Of a stretch of 64,000 bases of DNA, positions 25,559-37,270 are shown one piece after another (the first letter of the stretch is position 1; every line of letters starts with the position of its first letter). This DNA comes from Moniliella sp. 'wahieum'. Lineage: Eukaryota > Basidiomycota > Moniliellomycetes > Moniliellales > Moniliellaceae. Where the stretch lies: NCBI GenBank assembly GCA_003971905.1, contig RSEE01000127.1, positions 62,001-126,000 on the forward strand, in the 5' to 3' direction. Made by a program: the position numbers and the translations under genes. A model generated the notes under the pieces. The model did not search any database and had not been told where the DNA came from. It saw only the letters and a list, made by a program, of their open reading frames with translations.

Positions 25559-25952
25559 CCAATGTCACTGTGAAGGAACTGGTGCTGGATGTGGACGTGA
25601 AGCAGCTGTGTTGGTCCATAGCATGAGCGGCCGGATGGAGACGACTTGGTCAAGCAAAATTACGTGCCGGCTCTTGGCGGCGTGCGGTGCCAGGCGTGGC
25701 CTACCGTGGCCTGCCTGCGCCGATCTGTCTGCAGCAGTGCAGTGGCAGCAGCGACGATCCCATTCAAACGTTCAATTCACTCGACCTGTTCTGTTACTAG
25801 TTACTCCTGCGCTTGGCGTTTCAATTTCAGGCCCAGCCTCCGAACCCGCCGGCCCAGCGTGTTGAAAGTTTGAAGCCTTGTGAGCGCTGAGCTGGAATGC
25901 GCACGGAGGCAGTATGCTGTGCCACACCATGCCGGACCTGTGCTGCACGCGC

Positions 25953-25995
25953 GGTCACCGGTCACCGGTCATGCATCATGCATCATGCATCATGC
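25953..25995. repeat. Mixed heptamer array ACCGGTC/ATGCATC
   Basis: Two ACCGGTC units (25957-25970) run straight into three ATGCATC units (25971-25991) plus ATGC. All units are in the same 7-bp register with spacer C, but the palindromic core switches. Confidence 0.95.
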
Positions 25996-26186
25996 TTCCA
26001 TGCCCCACCCCGCTCTGCATGCAGCACTTGAAAATCGGTGGGGCGACACTGACGCAGTGCGTGCGCTTCTTTTGCCCCGCGGGCCAGAAACGTGGCGTTG
26101 CGAGCACGCTGGTGCACTGCTCCGACTCCCGACTGCGTCTTCGCCGGACTCTGTGATCCGAGAGCCGGAAGTGAAAGTGCCAAGTC

Positions 26187-26229
26187 GCATGTCACATGTC
26201 ACATGTCACAAAGCTTGAAGCTTCAACGT
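26187..26229. repeat. Heptamer array ACATGTC then AAGCTTG/C
   Basis: GCATGTC, then ACATGTC twice (26194-26207), is followed after three bases by AAGCTTG (26211-26217), AAGCTTC (26218-26224) and AACGT. Confidence 0.9.
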
Positions 26230-26377
26230 AACCGCGTAACCGCGTAACCAAGGCCCCTCTGCCCACACACCACACAATGGCCAACAAAAACCCCGACACC
26301 AACAAACGAGAGTGAACCTTTGTTCTTACCGAGACCAGAATGCGCAGCTCATCATCTGCTTTTTACGTGTCCGAATT

Positions 26378-26414
26378 GAAGCTTGAAGCTTGAAGCTTGA
26401 AGCTTGAAGCTTGA
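26378..26414. repeat. (GAAGCTT)5 heptamer array
   Basis: Five perfect units of the AAGCTT palindrome with spacer G. This is the longest AAGCTT array in the window, and degenerate GAGCTT copies follow it. Confidence 0.95.
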
Positions 26415-27093
26415 GAGCTTGAGGCCGAGGCATCATGACTAGCACTAGGACTGAAGAACGTAGTCATGAATCACTAGCCCAGCTGCAAGCGGTGTGCGTC
26501 TGCGCCTGCGCACTCCCGCTCTCTCCAGCGTCGAGCCGCCACGAGTACTAGCCACTAGCCAATGCAAACCGCGAATCTTCTGGATCTGATGGGTCGCATG
26601 ATGCATGCATGATGTGTCATCGTTTTCGTGTCACATGCATGCCCCAGTCACGCGCCTTGAGCCGTGACATGCATGACAGCAAACCGCCCCTGGGCCTGAC
26701 ATGTGACATCCCGCTCAGGTTGACGCTCAGCAGGGTTGCCGTTGAGCTCGAGGTGGGCGCGCAGGCTGAGCGCAGGCTCAGCCTTCGACGAACGTGCAAC
26801 GTTGAGTGGGTCAGCTACGCTGCTCGAAAGCTTTCACCGCGCAAGTTTTGCATTTCTCGTTTCTTCTTCGCACAACCAGCAGCCCCGCCCCCACCGTCCC
26901 TCACTAATCCCTCGTCTTCCTGGTCCCCCGTCCCGGTCCAGGCTTTAAGCTTCCGTTTGCAGGCACTTCATCGACCCTCTAACCCTGCTTCGCCTGGCTG
27001 TGGCTACGCTCCACCGCTTGCTTCACTCTCACATTGACGCCCTGCTCTTCTCTCCCTAGCCGCTGCTTCTCGCGAGCACGATCCAGCCCCATC

Positions 27094-28132
27094 ATGCCCG
27101 ACTCTACCCCGATTTACAACGCGCTGGTTGCCGTTATTCCGGCCGGCATCCGCAATGAGACGCCAGCTTCGCTCCTGGCGTGGACCCCGCCCCAAACGCC
27201 CATGTCGTCCGCGCGTCTGTCGTCACCGCTGCCGTCGTCTATCTCAGCATCGTCTTTGGTCTGCAGGCGTTTATGCGTTCGCGCCCTGCGGCTGGCAAAG
27301 GCTCCGTATTCCGATCCGTTTTCCTCCTGCACAACATTCTCCTCGCGAGCGGAAGTGGCCTCTTGTTGGCACTCATTCTGGAAGATGTGCTGCCTGTTTG
27401 GAGGAGTGGGGGATTGTTCCATGCTGTATGCTCGCCCACAGCCTGGAGGCCACACCTCGAAACGTACTACATCATCAACTACTACTTCAAGTATTGGGAG
27501 CTGGCGGATACAATCTTCCTCGTCCTCAAAAAGAAGCCTCTCCAATTTTTGCACGTCTACCACCACGCAGCCACTGCCGCCCTTTGCTGGACCCAGCTGA
27601 TGGGCAAGACGAGCGTATCTTGGGTAGTCATTTCGCTCAACCTGACTGTCCACGTCTTGATGTGTATGTACTCTTTTTGTGCTGTTCTGAAGCTTGAAGC
27701 TTGAAGCTTGAAGCTTGAAAGAGGACTAACGTCGAACCCTACTTTCCAGACTTTTACTATGCCCTGTCGACCCTCCGCATTCCTTGCCCTTGGAAGAAAG
27801 CGGTAACCGTGGCGCAGATCACCCAGTTTTTCATCGATCTATTCTTCGTCTACGGCTGCACCTATACCTTCTACGCGCACAAGTATGCTGACGGCATCTT
27901 GCCGCATTGGGGAACTTGCTATGGTACCCCCTTTGCCGCTTTCTCGGGATGCGCCATCTTGTCCTCCTACCTCTTCTTTATTTCCTTTTACCGTTCCACC
28001 TACAACAAAGCGCCCAAACGTGCCTTGGCCAACGGCAAAGCCACCTCCAATGGCAATGGCATTGCCAATGGCAAAGTCACCGCCAATGGCAAAGTCACCG
28101 CCAACGGTAATGGCACCACCAAAAAGGAGTAA
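27094..28132 (+). CDS. ELO-family fatty acid elongase
   Basis: This is an ER membrane 3-keto-acyl-CoA synthase (condensing enzyme) of very-long-chain fatty acid elongation. Start MPDSTPIYNALVAVIP at 27094. The frame shifts near 27180, after which the protein is continuous: several hydrophobic helices, then YYIINYYFKYWELADTIFLV and the catalytic HXXHH box (HVYHH) with the usual preceding LKKKPLQFL. An intron at 27664-27749 splits the codon after LNLTVHVLM. It continues with the ELO signature ITQFFIDLFFVYGCTYTFYA. The C-terminus is a hydrophilic NGK/NGN repeat ending in KKE, so a lysine-rich ER-retrieval-like tail is possible. The TAA is at 28130-28132. Chain-length specificity cannot be told from the sequence. 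Confidence 0.93.
27689..27719. repeat. (GAAGCTT)4 array inside an intron
   Basis: Four perfect GAAGCTT units occupy about a third of the 86-bp intron of the elongase gene, between the 5' splice site and the branch region. The same unit occurs at 26378-26414 and 38912-38943. Confidence 0.95.
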
Positions 28133-29090
28133 GTGTATGCGCACATACGAGCCGCTAAAGTAAACCTATGTATCGACATTACACACCCGTCTTGGGGACC
28201 TTGGGGCCACCATGCTAGTCTGCATTTTCGTAATATGCTCACGATTATGCCATCATATCGCACCCTCTCCTCTCCTCTCCTCTCCTCTCCTCTCCTCTCT
28301 CTCCGCTCCGCTCCGCTCCCTTTTTTCTTCCTTGAGCCATGTTATCAGCGCCCCTGGCATATCTTGGGATCACCTTTGAGATGGTGCTTTTACTCGGGGT
28401 TCATACTATCTATGCCACATCTTCCTCTTCTTAGTGGGTGGCTGAGAGGTGGTGAGAGCGAAATTGTACGGAGGGGCGTGCTGTTGCGCTCTCGAGTATG
28501 CTGACCGCGTTGGCCAGGTTGGCACCTCCAACTAGTACACTCAGGTCCGCGACGTGACGCGTGCGCTCAGTCTTTCGACAGCGTAGGCGTACCAAAGTTG
28601 CGTAACGTTCAGCTGAACTTCAGTCCTCTACAGGTCGAGGTGTGATGGTAAGGCCAAGGCATAGTTGTGGAGTGTCGAAGCATTCGCGGGGTAAAGCTTA
28701 AAAGCTTCCAATAGTGTTAACTTTGACACTGAGAATGCCGGGCGTAAGAGCTGGTACCTCCGATCAGGAAGTTCGATAGCCCCGACCAATGAGGTCATCA
28801 AGTCGTCTTGCTATTTGTGGGCGGCGTCAGCGCACAGCGACGCACACAACTGGTGCGTGCCCGCCTTTGTGCGCGGGCGCACGCTTCGGCGCTTCGCTCC
28901 TGTTCGAGAGGCGTCACAGTGGGCTTGAATTCGGCACGCAATACTCAGTAGTGGTCACTAGGTCACTAGCTGTCGCGGCAATGGAATTCCCGAGCTAATA
29001 GGTGGCCCCGGCGGTTAAAAAGGGCCGCGCACAGGCCTGTCCATCTTGGCCTGCATCCTCCACCTCCACCTCACCTTTCGTTCCTTTCGC
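28133..29090. other. Intergenic with microsatellite
   Basis: No gene was seen. A (TCTCC)7 run followed by (GCTCC)3 lies at about 28265-28315. The last 100 bp before 29091 are the likely leader of the oxidoreductase gene. Confidence 0.5.
28265..28315. repeat. (TCTCC)n/(GCTCC)n pentamer microsatellite
   Basis: About seven TCTCC units are followed by TCTC and three GCTCC units; read directly from the sequence. Confidence 0.9.
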
Positions 29091-30239
29091 ATGTCTATTC
29101 CCACTCAGCAGCTCGCTTCCGTTTGGACCAAGGAAGAAACCCCGCCTGTCGTCGAGACCCGGCCTGTGCCTACCCCAGCTGCGGATGAGGCTCTGATTGC
29201 TGTCGTGAGCACTGCGATCAACCCCGTTGACTGGAAAATCATCGACCATGGCTATTTCATCAAGCCCCCCAGCGTTCTGGGCTCCGACGCAGCCGGTACA
29301 ATCGCCGCGGTAGGGTCAGACGTCAAGAACTTCAAGGTACGTATTTGATTTGTGTTGTTTCTAAGGTCGGGAAGGGCTGACGTTTTTGTTCCTTGCCTCC
29401 TTTCCCAGGTCGGTGACCGCGTCTTCTTCCAGGGCCTCATTGGCAACATTGAGCGCTCTACTTTCCAGCAATACGTTACCATTCCAGCCTCTCTCCTGGC
29501 ACGCACCCCTGCCAATGTGTCGGACGACGAGGCAGCTGGGATCTCCTTGGCAGCTACGGCTGCCTGGACCGGGCTGTATGCCGAGCAAGGCGCTGCGATT
29601 TCCCCCGCCCCTTGGGATGAGGGAGGTGCGCAAACAGGAAAGGGAAAGGCACTCATTGTCCTAGGTGGATCGTCTAGCGTGGGACAATACGCGATCCAGC
29701 TCGCCCGGCTGTCTGGCTTCCGCGTCGTGACCAACTCTTCCTCTGCCCACACCGCATGGCTGAAGAAGTTGGGTGCGGATGTGGTGTTGGACCGTCACTC
29801 TGCGACGGTGGAAGACTTTGTCCAAGCGCTGGACGGCAAGCCCCTAGTCGCCGTCCAGGATGCAGTCTCGCTCGACGACTCGCAAGCCTTGGCAGTAGAA
29901 ATCATCAAGAAGTACAACGAGGTTAGCAAGAGCACGGCCGTGCTTCCCATTATCACCGACTTGAACCCTACTGAGCCCAGTGTCAAGGCTGCGGCCGAGG
30001 CGAGCCCTGCGATCAAGTTCAGGCACATTGTCGGTATTGGCCACACACCTGTGCTGCGCCCTCAAGCAGAGAAGTTTGTTGTCGCCGTCAGTGGCTGGCT
30101 GGAGCGTGGCGAGTTCTTCCCCAACCGGCCGGAGGTGACTCCTGGAGGCCTCAACGGCATCCCGGCTGCCTTGGAGAAGAACAAGAAGGGCGTGAGCGGC
30201 ATCAAGGTCGTCATCCGCCCTCATGACACCCAAGCTTGA
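29091..30239 (+). CDS. Zinc-free MDR enoyl/quinone reductase-like protein
   Basis: This is a medium-chain dehydrogenase/reductase of the fungal quinone-oxidoreductase or trans-enoyl-reductase type. It comprises 358 residues in two exons (29091-29336, 29409-30239), joined in phase 0, with no frame breaks. The N-terminal GroES-like domain contains INPVDWKIID and VLGSDAAGTIAAVG. The cofactor domain contains LAATAAWTGLY and the nucleotide-binding loop VLGGSSSVGQYAIQLARLSG. Residues that bind the catalytic zinc in alcohol dehydrogenases are not evident. The 3' end is the TGA at 30237-30239. No polyketide synthase or other cluster gene is adjacent, so an independent detoxifying or housekeeping reductase is likelier than a pathway ER. 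Confidence 0.92.
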
Positions 30240-30612
30240 TTTCTTAAGGTGGAAAGGAAAGGTTGTCTTGGGTATGAAGATCTTTTGGTGCCAAATGCCG
30301 ATTTGGATCAATTGGATTCCCATATTGTTTACAACATGAGCGCTGAGCGCCTTCCGTGTTGTGCTGATTCCGGGGATGCTGGTGCCCTTCGAGAGTGATA
30401 GACCAATGGGATATGTCGTAGGCAACTAACTGTTAAACGTTACGCGTTACGCTTCGAGTATGCAGATGTATCAAGCTGCGATGGTGCTCATTGCATGGAT
30501 GAATGAATGCCTCTGGTCGAGAGCATTTATGATGTAGTACAACAAAAGTAACCCGTGGACTTTTATCACGAGCGAACAAAACTATAGCGACGTCTGAAGA
30601 AACACGCCTCGA

Positions 30613-32245
30613 TCAGGCTAGGAGGCGCACGCGCCGAGCATAGAACCGGCGCTCAAGCGACAACTCTACAGTGTACCCTGGCAGCGCACGAGCATCCAGC
30701 ACGCGCAGGGAGGGGAGGTACCGGTTCGTCCCTGAGCTGCGAGCTACCTCGGGCTGGCCCTCAGCCAAGAGGCGGAGCACATGGCGGTCAAAGATGGGAG
30801 AACAGCTCACGTCGAGCCACACCAATTGCGGCAAAGCCGCGTGGAGCGTGTTGAGGATCTGGGTGTGGCGGTACTGCCGTACTGTAGCGTCCGTTTCCGA
30901 CTCGGTGCTGAGCTGAATCGAAATGGAAGAGCACCCGGCAAGGGAAAGGTATTGTAAATGCACAAAAGCCGATAGAAACGAGACTGGTATGACGGCCCAC
31001 CTCGGTGCCATGGACGCAGCGCTTCCGTTGTGCAATGTGCCTCGGCGGAGACTACCGTGATTTTGTTCGTCTTGCTCTTCTCGCTGGGACAGGCTCAGCT
31101 CAGACCCTGCGAGTGAGAGTTTGTGGATATGCACATTGACAGTATTCCCACTCCCTCCCGGGGCAAGCAAAAGTTCTTCCAACTCAGCTTGGGTCATACG
31201 GCAGAACGATAGATCCACCTCGTCCATCTGAGCCAACGATTCTGACGTGGTGCCATCCCACGACGGGAAACTTCAGATCAACCCCCCAAGCTGGCACGTC
31301 CTCATCAACTTGAGTATCCCAATCTTCTTCCTCGGGGGTATCCATGACCTGTCCGGATCCTGGCCAGAGCTGGCGCAGCTCAGTCGCCGTCAGAGGGGCA
31401 CAGGCAGCCATCCGTCCAGCCAAAGCCATGATGCGGAGTTTACTGGCGGTAGGAAGGGCCACAAGCGAATCCCATAGCTCATCTTGCATTAGGGAGGGGG
31501 GATCGGGGTGTTCAGCAGTCGCCAAGGAGCCATTCAATCCGCTGTGGGTCGGGACCGGCAGTCTAAGCCGGCTTGCCACTCGAGCGGCTTTACTCCTGCG
31601 ACCAAGGCGCAAGATGCGCATCAAACACATATCGCTTAAACAGATGGAATCCGACGCCTCTTTGGTCGAGGTAAAATCAGCGAGGGGCAGGGGAAAGCGG
31701 GTGGCGTCAACGGTTTGGCCCAAATACGAGGGTCGAGAACCAAGATGAGACTCGAGCGTCATCTCCAAGCTAGATGGGTCAAGAAGCGAAAACATCCACC
31801 TGGTCGACGCAGCCACTTGCTTTCTTGTCTGTCGTGCGATCTTTCCGCGCGGCAGAGACAGGGACGGAGCAGTGTGCGAAGGAGCCGAGGCAGGACCAGC
31901 CACTAATGGATTGGCCGACTCGAGGGAGAGACGGTGGTAAGCCAGTTCCAAGCCAGGTGGCATGGGCTCCGGTGCAATCTCCGCACGCCAACTCGCTGGT
32001 TGAGGCCCAGCAATTCGTGCGGCTTGAAATGCGCCAGGGACAGGCCGGGGCGGAGAGGCCAATGTGGCTGTGGCTGTGGCGAGTGACGCAACGCCATGAC
32101 GTTGGAGCGCATTGCGTTGCCGTCGCACTTCCTCCAGCCGGTCCCGCTCGATCCGCTGCGAGAAGCTCATCCGCTCCACCCTCACTCCCACCTCGGGCCG
32201 AAAGGGAATGAAGGCGCGCAACTGCTCCTCTCGCTTGGGTGCCAT
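30613..32245 (-). CDS. Uncharacterised protein with C-terminal leucine-rich region
   Basis: I do not recognise an ortholog. From the start at 32245 (MAPKREEQLRAFIPFRPEV) the first 330 residues are low-complexity, then mixed charged. The C-terminal part reads like leucine-rich repeats: VDLSFCRMTQAELEEL, HIHKLSLAGSELSLS, HLQYLSLAGCSSI, QLVWLDVSCSPIFDRHVLRLL. The LSLAGC/LDVSC spacing resembles F-box/LRR proteins, but no F-box is obvious. The frame shifts once near 31210-31236, where the two halves clearly join. The protein is about 530 residues. It is divergent from the oxidoreductase only in the sense of sharing the 3' side (convergent, 370 bp apart). Confidence 0.55.
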
Positions 32246-32965
32246 GGTGAGAACTGAGTGGTAGCCGCAACTGTGGCGGATCAGCAGCAACAGCCGTCCC
32301 ATGTGCTGCAACCAACAACTACATTGCATCACCCATCAAACATCATCGATCGTCGATGGTCGATCATCGATCAACCACCATCTATATCGGTATTGCGTGC
32401 GGCATGGACATTTCAGCTGCGCGGCTTCAAGCTTCAAGCTGCAAGCCCGCCACTCAATAGAGGCAGAGGCAAGAACAGGTACCCATCCACATGCTACTGC
32501 CCGTCTATATATATACGGTGCGGTGGCAGCGGCAGCGCCGAACGGGACAAGGCAGATAGTAACCAGGACGAGGGTGCATGACGAGAATATACATCGGGAG
32601 CAGGAAAGCCTCAGGCAACCCAGATTCACAATGCGCACAGCGGCATGGGAGGCACCATCTCTCTGTCACCGGATGAGGGCCAGATCTCAGAGGGGAGCCA
32701 TGGTGGCGAGGATCAACCTCGACACAAGTTGAAGGGGAGAGGATCCCGTTTGAATATCCCGTAAACGAAAAACGAAGGTAGGCAAAAAAATCACACACAA
32801 TGAGAGAATAGAGGCGGGCGGGGGGGGATCCAGCAAGCGTGCAATGTCGCATGGGCGAGGCCACTAGCAAAACAAGACAAGGTGACATAGGTGCGGAGAT
32901 GTGAGGGGAACCCAGAAAAACAGACAAGGGGATGGACAATCTGAACCACTCGTTTCACCAGAGCT

Positions 32966-34211
32966 TCAGACATGAGCCAGGACGAAGGGAGTGGGTCCAT
33001 GCGCCTGAAGCGGATCCAGAAGATTAGTTTGGGAAGCAGGCGCCGCAGCAGCCCATCCGGGATCATGCACGTCGTACACCGACGACGTATCATACATGAT
33101 GTCCGAATCGGCAGAGATCATACTCGTCTCCGCAGTGCCATAACGCGACGAATCTTGGTGACTCGTCCCTGACGGGCGCGTAGAGGCGTGTGCCATGGAC
33201 TGACGGGCACCCCCACGGCGACCAGTGTAGCTGACGCTCTGGTCACCGTCTTTCCACCGGTTACTAGGGGTCCGCGCCATGCCAGCACCAGTTGAAGTGA
33301 CGCCGCGCCTGCGGGCAGAAATGTTCCCGCCTTGGGGCTCGATGGTATCGGATGGGGAGTGGGTGGACACACGGGACTGCCGCTGGCGGGACATGTGGAA
33401 TGCCTTTTTCGACACAATGGATGCTCGACGGTATCGGCTCGAACGTTTTCCAGATGTCAAGGGAGGAGGGCCCCCAATCACGGTACTGCGGCGGGAACGT
33501 TCGCGATCGAGACGTTCATCAGCCGCATGCTTTGCTGAAAGGTCGGCATTAGGACCCGCCATATTAATGGTCATCTCGCGGCCGTTGTAGTTGACCCTTC
33601 CGGGTGCAATTTCCGATAGAGACGACTGATCAGACGATTGGCGGGGGAGGTGGGGATCGGATGGATACTGCGATGGGCGGCGATGGGCGGACCTGGGAAG
33701 CCAAGACCCGATGAGCCAGTGCGGCTGTGCAGTAAGACGCCCCCAGCCAGTGGAGCCGCCGAGTCGAGCAGCGTACCCTGCTGATCCATGTCCGAAGCAG
33801 CAGAGGCTTGCTTGGGTAGTGTTGGACGGGACGCTGATGCGCTGGGTTGGTACATTGACGATTGTCCTGCCATGCGGGTGTAAGGAAATGCCTCATGTCG
33901 GGGGGCATTGGTCTTGCTCAGGATGGCTGAAATCAGGATGCAATGAAAAAGACACCGCCCAACACACACGCAATCGCAATGATGGCATTGATGGTAATTC
34001 CGGAAGTGTTGTCGAAGTGCAGAATTTGGTCGGTGCGCATGGTCTTGATTTCGGATTGGATGACATGGCGGTCGGTGCCGGAAAACAGGGGATGGGAGTG
34101 GTTCTTAGAAGCAGAGTGCGAAGATGCATTGGTTGGCAGGCTCGTCGTAGCCTGTCGAGCAAGAAGGGAGAAGGTGTTGGTGGCAGTGGATGGATGACCA
34201 AAGGAACGCAT
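32966..34211 (-). CDS. Single-pass membrane protein, unknown function
   Basis: Start MRSFGHPSTATNTFSLLARQ at 34211 gives a short Ser/Thr/His-rich N-terminus. One transmembrane helix follows (ITINAIIAIACVLGGVFF then HCILISAIL). The long cytoplasm-like tail is rich in Ser, Arg and Gln, with repeated RRxS-type sites (RSRRSTVIG, RYRRASIV) that look like basophilic kinase targets. The stop follows TPFVLAHV at 32966. The frame breaks in the A5 run at 33946-33950, inside the membrane helix, and again near 33590-33600 (VNYNGREMTIN). The layout resembles Skg6/Axl2-like or WSC-type surface proteins, but there is no recognisable ectodomain, so no function is assigned. Confidence 0.6.
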
Positions 34212-35880
34212 TACCGAGCGAGCCTGCGGGAGAGCACCTGTAGGCGGAGATGGGGCTGGATGCGAGCCAAGGTGGCATGAGCCGCCGCAGCCGGATGGTG
34301 GGCATTGGAGCGGCGGCGGAAACGAGTGTGTGTGCAGGGGGGCCACGATGGGCAGGCGTGTGGTGGTGGTGGCGGCGGTGGCAGCGGCGGGAGTGGTTGC
34401 GGATCAGTGGGCACAGCAGAGCGAGCATGTTGCCCTTGACGCTCCCAGCGAGACGATCGGAATGCCAGGCGACCAGCACCCTGAGTAGATCGGCACGGGC
34501 GACACCGCACAGCGCCTGTGTGAAGCAACCCCGACTGAACCACGGCGCTTGGGCACTGTGGTTTGGGTGCAGGAGGGCTAGGGTTGCCGGATGTGACGAG
34601 CGTTTGATCGGCGTCAGAGCCACCTGGCATGCAGCAGCCGAGGGGGAGACAACTGCCAGCGCACACACAGGGCGCCAGCCCAGTGTCAGTCCAGTGCCTG
34701 CCCAGTGCCTGCGCTTGCACACGCCTGCACTGGCACCACCGGGCACACCCTGACATGCTGACACCACTCGCCCTCCGCGCTGGCTGTGACAAGTGCATCA
34801 CATGTGACATGCGTGACAGCGCACATTGCGTGCGAGCAGCGGCAACTTTCAACCGCCTGCGTCGATCAACCGAACGGTCAGTCGGCCATCGTCGATCACC
34901 TCCCGCTCCCACGAGAGGCTCCCAGCCATAACGCAGAACCGGCATAATGCATACCCAGTAACCGCCCCCCGCCGCCGTGGCGCCGTCGGCACCTCTGCTG
35001 TCCAGGCGCCCTGGCCGTCTGGCGCGCTCTGCCGCGTCTCTCTGCCTGCTCGACTGTCCCCGCGTATTATCATAGCGCGCACGTGCCCCCCAACCAAAAG
35101 CACACAATGCGCCTTCGGCTTCGCCTGACGCGTCGCTTGTACGGCGCCCCAGCGTACCTCCATCTCGTCTCGTCTGTGCTACACCAAACTGCTTGCCAAC
35201 TGGACCAACTTGACCGAGCTTGCAGAGGCCCAACCCAGATTGTTCCCTTTGTCGCCTACTCCCCTTCTATTGGGACAGGACAGATATCACCACGACCAAC
35301 GGATTCCTCTACCGCCGCCTGCGCCCTTACTCTTCCTGGAAGCGATGACCACGAAACAGACTCAGAAGACGAGAGGTCACACGTTGGATCGCCTCTGTTC
35401 GATTTACGATGCCAGATCAGAGGTACTAAACAGGCCAGTGTCACGGGGCGACGATGAAGTCGGTCGCGCCACCACCACTTCCTCACCCCGTCGCTCTCGC
35501 TTCTCGACTCCTCTTCCTATCACTATTCAAGCATCAAGTTTGCTATCCTTCGCTCTCGTGATTCGGTTTTTCAGCCCTTCTACAAATCCATAACAAATCG
35601 TCTCTTCTCCGCTCGCGCTCGTCGAAATGTCAAACCAACACTACACATGATTTCGACTCACTCTCTCGCCTCGTTTCTCGTCTCGGGTCCGCTTTGCCCT
35701 TGACCGTCGCCTCCTCTCTCGCCTCGTGCCTCTGGCGCTTAATCATCACTTCTTCCCTTTGACTCGCTTCCCCCGTTTGCTGTAGACCTGTTCGTCTTCC
35801 CTTTGTTCTCTTTCTCTTCTATTCTCTTCTGTAAAACCTGCCTGTTCTTACATCCAATTGTGATGGCCCAAGTCGCCCAC
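34212..35880. other. No convincing gene
   Basis: There are long open frames on both strands in the GC-rich part (for example minus 34211-35233), but they are Arg/Cys/Trp-rich, mutually overlapping and without domains. From about 35470 the sequence becomes strongly pyrimidine-rich on the plus strand, as in promoters or leaders. I see a transition here from the conserved-gene compartment to the repeated compartment. Confidence 0.5.
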
Positions 35881-35889
35881 CATTCTGAC

Positions 35890-36838
35890 CCCCTCTCTTT
35901 CTTTTCTAGGCAAACTCCATTCTAGAAGAACCATCTTTCCGATCAGCTCGCTTGCCCTCCCTCACCATCGGGACTTCCCGCTTTCTCGTCTGGCCCCGAA
36001 CGTGCAACCTCCCCGCGCGGACGCTGCCTGGCTCTGCCCGACGAACAGTAAAGCACTACTCATGACCCTCCAACGTTCACGCCAGTGCTCCTTTTGGACT
36101 TTGGATCTGAAACGCGTTCCGTCTTCCGTGAGTCTTGTCCCGATGAGCAGGGAAGATCACCGCCTCGGAAGCGAGCAATCCCGTCACAGCCAGTACCATC
36201 CTTTTTCAAGAAAAGACAGTGCCGGGCTCGTCTCCTACATGTGGTACGGCTTCAAATCTGATACAAGCATGGCTCCATCTAGCGAAAAGCGATCAAGTCA
36301 TCACCGAAGGCCCGTAAGGTTCTCCGTTCTGTATCTGAAATGCAAAAACTGGTGCTCGAATTTGAGCACGACAAGGATATGCTTTCGACCGTACTCTATA
36401 TTACGCGGAGGAGGGCGCAAGTCATAGTGCTCCATGTGTAGGTCATCGCGCATCTTGAATCAGTTTGTAATGTGGTCTTCTCCCCCCTGTAGATGTAATT
36501 ATTCCCACGTCCCCACGCTTTTTACTTGAGTCTCGTTTGAACCCCAGATGAGTATCGTATTGCCGCCATCTGCGTCTTTATACCCTCCAAATTAGAGGAG
36601 GTGCAGTTCCAAGGGTCCGAACCAAACATTGTCCACGAATTTGTTCCCGTCCCAGGCATTTGCACATTCTATTTTCGCCACTACGCTCTCCCCAGGCGAG
36701 GTTCCGGACGAGACTGTGACGGTTGGTTCGACTGAGATGACGGAAATTGCGATCGAAGTGAATCGTACTTTGTCCAACCCACCTTTCGGGCTCTCTGCCA
36801 AACCAGCTGCTGTTTCTATGGCTGATCATACCGCTTGA
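35890..36838 (+). pseudogene. Possible frame-broken unknown gene
   Basis: Several plus-strand stretches look coding although in different frames: ARKVLRSVSEMQKLVLEFEHD near 36310-36390, DEYRIAAICVFIPSKLEEVQFQ at about 36550-36615, and GEVPDETVTVGSTEMTEIAIE up to a stop near 36838. An intron-like TTTTCTAG precedes 35911. I cannot join them into one frame and recognise no domain. It may be a real gene with sequence errors and introns, or a relic at the border of arm A. Confidence 0.3.
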
Positions 36839-37270
36839 AGAACCAATTCAACACACCCCGTCTTCCCACGCCGTCTCGATCGACTCGACCACTCCGTTGA
36901 GCCAGGCTCTTCGTAATGGAACAATGGATCGTATAGACTTGTTCGCCATATATGGTGCCGATGCGTCCCTACAACTCACTGCCCAATCTGAGGCCCCTGT
37001 TATACCATTAACCATCCTGACACCGGCCCGTCGCTATATGTCATTGCGGCACTTCACTGTCTTGATCCCCTCTCAAGAAGACACTGGATCTTTCTGCTCC
37101 ATAAGAAGACCCCGGGAGAGCAGTTGAGTCATCCAAATCACCCACTTCCACACCCCCTTGAACCACGCGTTAGCAAAAAACGAAACTAACAATCCACTGA
37201 GTGATATGGCCAAAGGAGAGTGGTACGGGGCGCTCCGGTTATCTCCGGACGCTGAGCGCTGAGCCCCGCA

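Larger units (their letters stand above)
24542..27093. other. Gene-free, heptamer-array-rich interval
   Basis: No coding region could be supported over about 2.5 kb. Instead the stretch from 24825 to 26414 contains many period-7 arrays with different palindromic cores (ATCGAT, AGCGCT, AACGTT, ACCGGT, ATGCAT, ACATGT, AAGCTT). Those I could index are listed separately. The last 250 bp are pyrimidine-rich and are probably the elongase promoter and leader. Confidence 0.65.

Noticed and set aside
25500-26420. CRISPR-like or telomere-like repeats
   Set aside because: Units are 7 bp without spacers, and a fungal genome has no CRISPR arrays; fungal telomere repeat TTAGGG is not present.
29091-30239. 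Enoyl reductase of a polyketide gene cluster
   Set aside because: No synthase, tailoring enzyme or transporter genes are adjacent.
34211-35233. 340-residue minus-strand open frame
   Set aside because: Arg/Cys/Pro/His-rich composition, no domain, and competing frames on the other strand; looks like chance openness in GC-rich DNA.
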